Source: Ananas comosus
Taxonomy: Eukaryota; Streptophyta; Magnoliopsida; Poales; Bromeliaceae
Reading direction: 5' to 3'
DNA length: 64,000 nt
Assembly (NCBI RefSeq): GCF_001540865.1
Contig: NC_033627.1
Coordinates: forward strand, 10,664,338 to 10,728,337
The notes under the pieces were generated by a model, which was not told the origin of the DNA, made no database searches, and saw only the letters and a list, made by a program, of their open reading frames with translations. Below, one piece after another: positions 56,562 to 64,000 of this stretch. The first letter of the stretch is position 1, and each line of letters opens with the position of its first letter. The position numbers were made by a program, and so were the translations under genes.

Positions 56562-59500
56562 ATGCCCCTTCGTTCCCACCTCCCCTTCATGCTCTTACCC
56601 CCCCCCCTCGCCCCCCCCCCCCCTCCCAGCAGCCCGTCTCCCCAGCCGCCGATCCTCCAGTGCCTGGTCCGCCCTCCTCGACCCCTCTCCTTCCCCCTCC
56701 AGTCCTTTCTCTCCCCGCTTGCCGCACCCTCTCCCTCCTCGCCGCCCCTCTCCCTCCAATCGTCCGACCCCCACGCGCACTCTCCTGCGACTCCTCCTCC
56801 CTCCCTCCTCTCCTCCCCCTCCCTCCCTCCTCTCCCTCCGTCTCCTCTGGCTCTCAAATCCTCCCCTCTCCCCCTCCTCTCCACCCTCTCCCTCCTCCCC
56901 CCCTCTGCCGCGCCCTCTCCCCCCCCTTCCCCCCTCCCCTCGCCCTCGCCTCTCCTCCTCGGCGCCCTCTCCGCCTCCCCCTCCCTCCCCGCCCCCTCCC
57001 GCGCCGCCTCCCTCGACCTCTTCGCCTCCGCTCTCCGCTCCCACCTCCCCGCCCTCGCCTCCCATGCCCATCTCCTCCCCGAAACCCTCGCCGCCATCGG
57101 CTACGCCCTCTCCCGAGCCGACGACGCCCGCTTCGTCGAAATCCTCACCCTCCTCCTCCGCATTTGGGAAGCCGGCGCCGCCCGTGCCTCGCTGTCGCAC
57201 GGACTCATGCTTTTGAGGCTGGTCGAGTGGTGCGTGCTACGCTTTCTGGATTCTAGGGCTACGAATAAGGTCGAGGCGCTCTGCCGCGAATTGGCGCCGG
57301 AGAAGTGCGAGGCGAACCGCTTCGCCCCGTTCGCTGTGGTGATGGCTTGCTGCGGCGCGCTGAGGGCGCTCAGACTAGCCTCTTCGAAATATAGGATTGA
57401 ATTCGATCCGCGGTTGAGAGAATCACTCGAAGGATCCATTGGATTCGCAGCGAAGGAAGCTCTCGCAGGTATCGGGAGTAATTATAACGCCGAGGGGACG
57501 ACGACGGAGAGCGTCGTTCTTCTTCAGTGCGTCGCGCTAGGCTTAGCTCAATGTGGTCCGGTCACTTTCAATCCTTTTGTGATCAGATGTCTCTGTTTAG
57601 CTCTGCTGCACGAAGTATTTCCTCTTCCGATGCTCCTTCGAATCTCTCTTCGAGACGCAAATGGAAATCCTACCTCGCACGTCGGTAGTCAGGTTAAGGA
57701 GCATTTGACTAGCTTTCTTTTCAAAGAGGCGGGTGCGGTGACTGGTGTTTTCTGCAATCAGTACTCGTCAGCCGACGATGATGCTAGGGCTGTAGTCGAA
57801 CATTATATGTGGGAATACTCGCAAGTGCTCTACTCAAATCTTCGCGCAGCTGTGTTCGTGCTGCGGGGAAAGAAGGACAAGTTGCTCGGCGAGTTAGAGA
57901 AGATAGCGGAGGCTGCCTTTCTCATGGTTGTAGTCTTTGCGGCAGAGGTTACCAAGCACAAGTTGAATCCCAAGTCTTCCCATGACTTCCAGCCGGAGAT
58001 GGCTGTTAGGATCTTAGTTGCTTTCTCTTGCATAGAGTATTTAAGGCGGGCTCGCCTGCCTGAATACACTGATGTGGTGCGGCGCGCCGTTCTAACCGTT
58101 CAGGAAAACACGGCATCCTGCGGTTCCTTTGTTGAGTCAATGCCGCCTTATCGTGAATTGACAAAAGAACCAGGTTCTAAATCTATTACCTGTATTTCTT
58201 TACCATTTATAAATGTCATGTATTCGCTGGGATGACTGAGTTGCAGGAAACAACCCTCTATCAATATCAGAGTTTTAAATTTGCCTTTGAGCTCCCTAAA
58301 CTATTAAATTTCATCATTTTGTCTTCTTTGTCAGTAGGCATCACGCATTACTTTGCGCATAGGTCAGTGGGGTAGAATGCTGGTTTCATACTTTCACGAG
58401 GGCAGTCCAAAATTCTTGAAATTTATAGGGCTGTTTCCTGCATTTTGTCTTATGGTAGTTTAAATCCATCTGAACTTCTAATGTAATGTTGAAGGCTCGT
58501 TAACGTTGGATGGAACGAGATATGATTGGTCTAAAGATGAAGTACAGACGGCACGCATGTTGTTTTATCTGCGGGTCATCCCGACATGCATTGGCCTTGT
58601 TCCGGCTTCTATGTTTGCGAATAAAGTTGCTTCAATCATGTTCTTGTATCCTTACGAGTTCTGTTATTTTTCTTTGAAGTAGATTGAATTAGGGCCTTAT
58701 TTCACGCCATTTTATTAAAAGTCATTGCTCATTGGGATATGGAAGTTGCACACCTTAATAAAGCTTTGCAGATATATGCAACATCCAAACGAGAAAGTAA
58801 CTCGAGCTTCACATTCTGTGTTGGTGTCCTTTCTATCTTCTGTTAATGTTGCTAATCAGGATGAACAACTAGCTCTAAAGGAGCAACTTATTTTCTATTA
58901 CATGCGGAGAGCTTTGGAGGTATACACATCAGCACTTTCTGTTCAATTTGCAGTATGATAATCAATTTTTTTTTTTAAAAAAAAGTTGCCTTTTCCAATA
59001 TGTAGGCTTATCCAGGGGTAACCCCTTTTGAAGGTTTGGCTTCAGGGGTTGCAGCTCTAGTTCGACATTTACCTGCTGGAAGCCCAGCCATATTTTATTG
59101 TGTCCACTGCCTTGTCGTAAAAGCTACCGACCTTTGTAGGAAAGCCATGAGTCAAGATGAGACTTTGTGGAAATCTTGGGAAAGCAGCTCAGAACCCTGT
59201 AAGAAAGTTGTGGATTTGTTGCTTCGCCTTATCTCTCTCGTGGATATACAGGTACCAATTCTAAATGCTTCCTTTGTAAAAATGACTTCTTATTACACCT
59301 AGGAATGTTTTACATGCTAAATTCCGTAACAAAAGCTGCATAAAGTATAATATCTTTGATTTCATGAACTAGTGAATGAATATTTTAGCAATGAAGTGCG
59401 ATATATGTGCAATATTTTTCAGGATTAATTCTTACAAGAGACTACCTTTACGGCTTAACTTATCTTGCTAGGAAATGTTCGGATGACTACGATGGTTAGT

Positions 59501-62500
59501 GAGCTTAACCATGATGCCATGATGGAAACCGAAACTGAAAGCAAAATGATCTTTCGCTCAAGGGCAAAACTATTTTGGCTGAGCAGTTGTATTAGTGCTA
59601 TTAGAATAAACTAGTCTTTTGTGTTTCATCAAGGACTAGTAATTGGAATCGGAATAGTTGATTCCTGTCTTTATTATTTTCTCAAGATGGAATAAATTTT
59701 GGTTATCCATAAAAAAATTAAAAATAAAATTTAAATTTAAATTTTAATAATAAAATAAATTTTTTTAGACTTCATAAATCGAAACATAAAATTAAATTTT
59801 CAATAGTGATTCAAAATTTAAACTTAATAGTTAAAATTTAAATACAAAATTTTAAATAACCAGTCCGGATTTAAAATATAATTTCTTTTGAAAATAATTT
59901 TAAAATTAAAATTAGGTTGGCAATTCAAAGCATAAAACTAATTTACAATTTGAATTCAAATTCAAATTTAAACATTGAAATCATAGTTCAAAATTAAAAT
60001 TAAATTTGAAAAAAAATTAATTTTGCATTATTATTGTGCTAAAATTTAAAATTTTATTTTAATTTGAACCCAAAATCTAAAGTTTATAATTTGGAAAACA
60101 ATTTATATTTAAATTTTAGTTCACAATTTGAACTTAAAATTTGAAATTTTAAGAAGCCGCATAACAAACTCCTATAATTAGAATCGTCTATCTCGATTCC
60201 GATTCCTTGGTTAAAAAGTGTCGAAATGAACATTAATTGTACTTTTGAATTCCAACTTAAATATGAATTTACATTGTGAATTCAATATCTAATTTTGAAA
60301 TCAAATTCTAAATTTGTAATCAAATTTGAGCACAAATTTGTAATCAAATTTAGTGTATGTTTAAATTGTGAATCTAAATTTGTTTAACGTAATACTATTT
60401 TCTTAACCAACAATATCTATGGGAATCAACTGTTCTGATTCTGATTTGAACCTAGTAAGTTGGTAGATTTATTATTCCATTTTCCATTCCTGTCCATTCC
60501 CAGTCCCATTTTGAAGCAAACACACCCTTATATTCTTTAGGTAAAAATGTATGGAACATACCCGAACTATGGCCTATTTCCGACTACCTCATTTTTAAAA
60601 ATTTTGATTTTGCTACATCACCTTTTAGTTCATTTGATTTGAGCTATTTAGTGACTTCTAATTTCATTTGAATGCATCATTTACTTTTATGGGTCTGACT
60701 AGCATATTATGCAACTATATTTCAATAATAAGTAATAGGTCTAAAATTCGCACTGGATGAGCCATCATATGGCTTATATGAAATAGATTGAAAGGTTAGG
60801 TATCAAAATCAAACTTTTAAAAGGCCGGGTAGTTGAATCAAAACAGTCCGAAGTTTTGGTAAATTCTATACATTTTCGCCTATTCTTTAGCTTTCTTTTT
60901 TGGAGGTTGCATATTCTATGGTAGGGCCAATTTCCATCTTCTACCTCCTTTTGATGGGTAGAATAGTAAGAGAAGGAAACCCTTTTCAAAAAATAATATA
61001 CAACATATTCCTTTTTTTTCTGTGTTATCATGGGTAGAATAGTAGTAAGAGAAGGAAAGAAGTTTTTCATCATTACATTGGAAAACAGGGAGAAAGAAAA
61101 GGAGAAAATAAAATTTACATTGGAAAACAGGGAGAAAGAAAAGGAGAAAATAAAATACGAAATAATAGATAAAAATGATAAAAAAGATTCTATGTGGCGA
61201 AGCAAACCCCCTAAGCACAGCAAATAAATTAACCATAACACTTCTACACTTTTTATACAAATACATTGAAAGCAAATAGACTTCCCCTTTTTTTTCCCCT
61301 TTTCCTCCAACCATGAATTAAATTAAACCAGCTAAAGGATAAAAAACAGTGGAAGAAGTTCTAGATTAATAAGCAAACCTACAAAACAGCAAACCTCCAA
61401 AATAGAAAAAAATCATTGACAACATAAATTTTTGGACAAATTATGTGTAAATCTACGTAAAGTAGTTTAGATGAAGAAGCAAACAAAAAAAAAGAAGGAA
61501 AAATGATGTTTAACATATTCATTTTCTCCGGGTTTCATACATGAAATTATCAGGAAAGACAAATGCATCGGTGAAATTATAGAAAAATTGTGTAAAATTA
61601 TGGATGAGAGAGAGAGAGTAAGAAGGCTACAATGAAACAAAAGATCAAGGGAGGCAGAAAATGTAAATTTGCCCCAGCATAGAATATGTAACCTCCAAAA
61701 AAGGCAGCTGAAGCCTCCACATCACAACATACTGAATTTCAGAAATATTGCATAACAATATTTGAACATGCAAGGAAAAAAAATTTGCAAGCAACCAGAA
61801 AAAAAATCATTTAACAACCAGAGAATTTGAAGTTGATGTAAGGAGAAGATAAATAGTGAAAATTTAATGGAAACATTATAAAGTGAATGAAGACAATAGT
61901 CTAAAATATGTATACAATAGTGTGGGCTTGCACACAACGAGGTAGGGCATGTAATAAGGTCGTGAAATTTTTAAAAATGTGCCATTTAGGCCAATATAGA
62001 AGAACATAGAAAAACAAAAGCAAGAAACATTAGGAAAAAGCCAGCAGGTCTACTCTACATCAGGAGAGAAATCCTCATCAACTTGCAGCTCTTCACTTCC
62101 CATGTCTACACTACTACCCATCACAATGTCATAACATTTCGGAAAACCTTCACATATTTCAACTCTCTCAGAGACGAAGCATTTTTTCACCTCCATGAGA
62201 GAGTAATAGCAAGTCTCCAGAATGTTGTAATCCTACTTCGTTTTTTCGTCTTTGTTGCTCAAGAACCCATGCTGGTCGGAAAGTTGTTTGTACAGATTTT
62301 GATAATTTTCCCCCTCAAGTTCATATTTCTAATTTCAAAAACCATAGCACCCTCAAATAGTTGGTAACAACACGTGCAATGTCCTCTTCTGAGTGTTTGA
62401 CGTAAAAGGATGCCTCGCCCCAATAGTGCACAACCTTGTTAATAGTATCACCAATTGGGATCTCAATATCGATGTACGTAGTGAGCTTCTCCTCACGATC

Positions 62501-64000
62501 GATTAGTAATTCATACCTCGACAACGAGATGCCTATGTTCTCGCTTATTTCTCTTAGAAGGGCATTTAGAGATATCTCAATGATTGTCATCCCTAAGGAG
62601 AAAATAACACAGGAAAAAAAAGAAATGGTAAAAATAAAGAAACAAATAGTAAAGACAGGAGAACAGAAAAATAGAAAAAAAATATCGATAAACCAGCAAA
62701 AAACAAAAGAAAAATAAAGAGAGTCAAAACAGAACGGAAAATCTAAAGACGGAGAGAACTGTAAAGAACATCAGGAATTGAAAGTGAACAAACAAATAAA
62801 CACAAAGAACAGAAGAAGCCAAAGCAAGCAGAACTTTAGGGAAATAAAGGACTAGGGAGTTCAGTACTGAAATTTAAAGAACAAATACATTCCAAGCAAA
62901 AGCTTCTCTTTTTCTTTTTTAAAATTTTTCTTGCTGCTCTCGATTAATTATGCAAGAGGAGACCAAATGCTTGAAGAAATTTACAATGTAAAAAGAAGAG
63001 AAGAATGAGAGAACAGAAAGGAAGGGGGGAAAAAGTTGAAAGTAGTAATGATTGAAATCCAGAAAGCAAACAACACACGAAATAAACAACAAATCCAGGA
63101 AATAAACAACACCGTAAAGATCACAGGAGTCAAAAAGGGCAAGAAACAAATCCAAAGAATAGCGCAAGAACAAATGTTCTTAATTTTAGAAAACCAAAGA
63201 GAGAAAATTTAGAGTCAAAATTTGAAGAATAGAAACACAAAAAACCAAGAAAAGGTACAAAAACACAAACAAAGCCTAAGACAACACAATAGGTAGATTA
63301 ACTGTGAGTGCCCTACTATGTCTATGCAAATACATTGCGGGCAAACAAACATCTTTTCGTTTTTCTTTTTTTAACTCCCTGCAAATTATACTACCATAAA
63401 GCCAAATAGCTGCAGCAGTTTAGACAGAAGAGCAAACATGTGTGTGAAAATATGGGCAAATTATGTCTAAAATTATAGAAAAAAACTGTGGCTGAATTAG
63501 AATTAAAAAAAAAAAAATGTACAACATATAATTATCACGTTCACCATCAATAGAACTTTGCGATAAAATTATGGCACTGACAACAATAAAAAAAAAAGGG
63601 AAGATGTCTGCTTCAGATAATTAGATACTAGCCTCTGTGTAATAATATGAGCAAATCATGTGTAAAAATATAGGAAAATCTTTATGTGAATACGCAACAT
63701 GCAGTCTCTTGCATTGTTTTCAAGTACAAGGATTTCATGAAAATTAGATTTTGCGAGGATTCTTTAAAAATTATTATTTGGTCTCCAAGATATTCATCTA
63801 CTTCATTTCAAACCTGTTCTGCTTATTGACTTAATTCCTCGTTTCTCTTCTTATAGGTATTGCCATACTTACTGAAGCAGTTGGCAGGGTTCATCACTCA
63901 ACTACCCGAGGATGGCCAGAACGTCCTGCTCGACGACATGTACTCCCAGGTCGCGGAATCAGATGACGTCACCCGAAAGCCGGTCCTCGTCTCGTGGCTC
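56562..64000 (+). CDS. Conserved plant protein of unknown function, 5' part (5 exons, cut by window end)
   Basis: Exons by GT-AG junctions and phase: 56562-58173, 58495-58645, 58772-58919, 59006-59251 and 63857-64000, giving 767 codons without a stop; the 3' end lies outside. Residues 1 to about 150 are Pro/Ser/Leu-rich low complexity from a C-rich tract. From about 155 the chain is a regular leucine-rich alpha-helical protein, e.g. LLPETLAAIGYALSRADDAR, FVEILTLLLRIWEAG, MQHPNEKVTRASHSVLVSFL and QVLPYLLKQLAGFITQLPED. This is consistent with armadillo/HEAT-like helical repeats (inference); HPNEKVTRASHSV is the most HEAT-like piece. No catalytic motif or signal peptide is clear. I do not recognise the family by name. 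ATG 56562 is the first ATG in the frame; the frame is open further upstream without another ATG. Intron 4 is 4.6 kb. Confidence 0.85.
59616..60530. mobile_element. Foldback element with AT-rich core in intron 4
   Basis: The left edge tgtttcatcaaggactagta..attggaatcggaatagttga pairs with the inverted right edge tgtttgcttcaaaatgggac plus atcagaatcagaacagttga. The core is AAATTTAAATT-type DNA like that of 30130-31500, and the right edge matches 30681-30745, so the two belong to one family. Non-coding. Confidence 0.6.
61075..61158. repeat. 42-bp tandem duplication
   Basis: Two perfect or near-perfect copies starting acattggaaaacagggagaa (61075 and 61117). Just upstream, gatgggtagaatagtaagag is repeated at about 60953 and 61029. 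Confidence 0.9.
62050..62590 (-). pseudogene. Possible MULE-transposase N-terminal fragment in intron 4
   Basis: The minus-strand frame 62590-62321 reads MTIIEISLNALLREISENIG and then ISLSRYELLIDREEKLTTYI, with PIGDTINKVVHYWGEASFYV. The pattern of a conserved helix, a basic strand and a DDE-box-like acidic position resembles the N-terminal domain found ahead of MULE transposases in plants (from memory, weak). A separate phase downstream ends SEELQVDEDFSPDVE before a stop at about 62055. The two parts are out of frame with each other. Antisense to the host gene. Confidence 0.35.
62600..63850. other. Intron 4, A-rich DNA
   Basis: Strongly A-rich on the + strand with recurring aagcaaacaaa, aaataaacaacac and aggaaataaa(c) phrases. 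Phrases at about 61200-61500 recur at about 63300-63480 (acaaatacattg(a/c)aagcaaa; gcaaattatgtctaaaattat), suggesting an old duplicated segment. No gene. Confidence 0.4.

Noticed and set aside
56407..57256. Several long Pro-, Gly- or Arg-rich open frames on both strands
   Set aside because: Shadows of the C-rich first exon. Only the frame from 56562 continues into conserved sequence and in-phase exons.
61030..61227. Lys/Glu-rich open frame in intron 4
   Set aside because: It is the translation of a 42-bp tandem duplication in A-rich DNA.

Overview
Nuclear DNA of a flowering plant, most likely a commelinid monocot. The evidence is intron-rich genes with GT-AG junctions, an AT-rich intergenic background, and a first exon (56562-58173) that is extremely GC- and C-rich, as in grasses and bromeliads. 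Pineapple is my best guess from the general look of the repeats, but that is unproven. Nothing bacterial or organellar was seen. Two real protein genes were found, both on the + strand; almost everything else is transposable-element (TE) DNA.

1-24 kb is TE territory. It holds a small non-autonomous Copia LTR element with perfect 5-bp target duplications (1149-3235), a Mutator-type MITE with 9-bp duplications and repeated palindromes (3904-4404), and a CACTA-type MITE (4474-4978). There is also a series of foldback elements sitting in (TA)n/(CT)n microsatellites, a hAT-type MITE (7922-8512) and tRNA-derived SINEs. A nested block at about 8.6-14.9 kb has a 2.39-kb solo LTR inside the RNase H of a decayed Copia element, apparently inside a second Copia element. 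A Pack-MULE (15379-16335) carries a captured piece of a CTNNBL1-like (beta-catenin-like protein 1) gene.

24.5-50.5 kb is a full-size ABCG/PDR (pleiotropic drug resistance) transporter gene. I traced 22 exons by splice junctions and reading phase, giving about 1346 codons with no frameshift or stop. The layout is NBD1-TMD1-NBD2-TMD2. Intron 2 is about 14.1 kb and is packed with TEs: a 3.46-kb hAT-like element carrying an LTR, foldbacks, a SINE, a CACTA nested in a MITE, and a decayed gene-like fragment.

50.5-56.4 kb is intergenic. It holds several copies of an unclassified repeat and a 119-bp tandem array, then a GC-rich promoter-like region with a clear TATA box, a (TA)n tract and a SINE.

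56.5-64 kb is the 5' part (five exons, 767 codons) of a conserved gene of unknown function. It is cut by the window end and has a 4.6-kb intron containing another foldback element and a possible MULE-transposase fragment. The two genes have no evident functional link.
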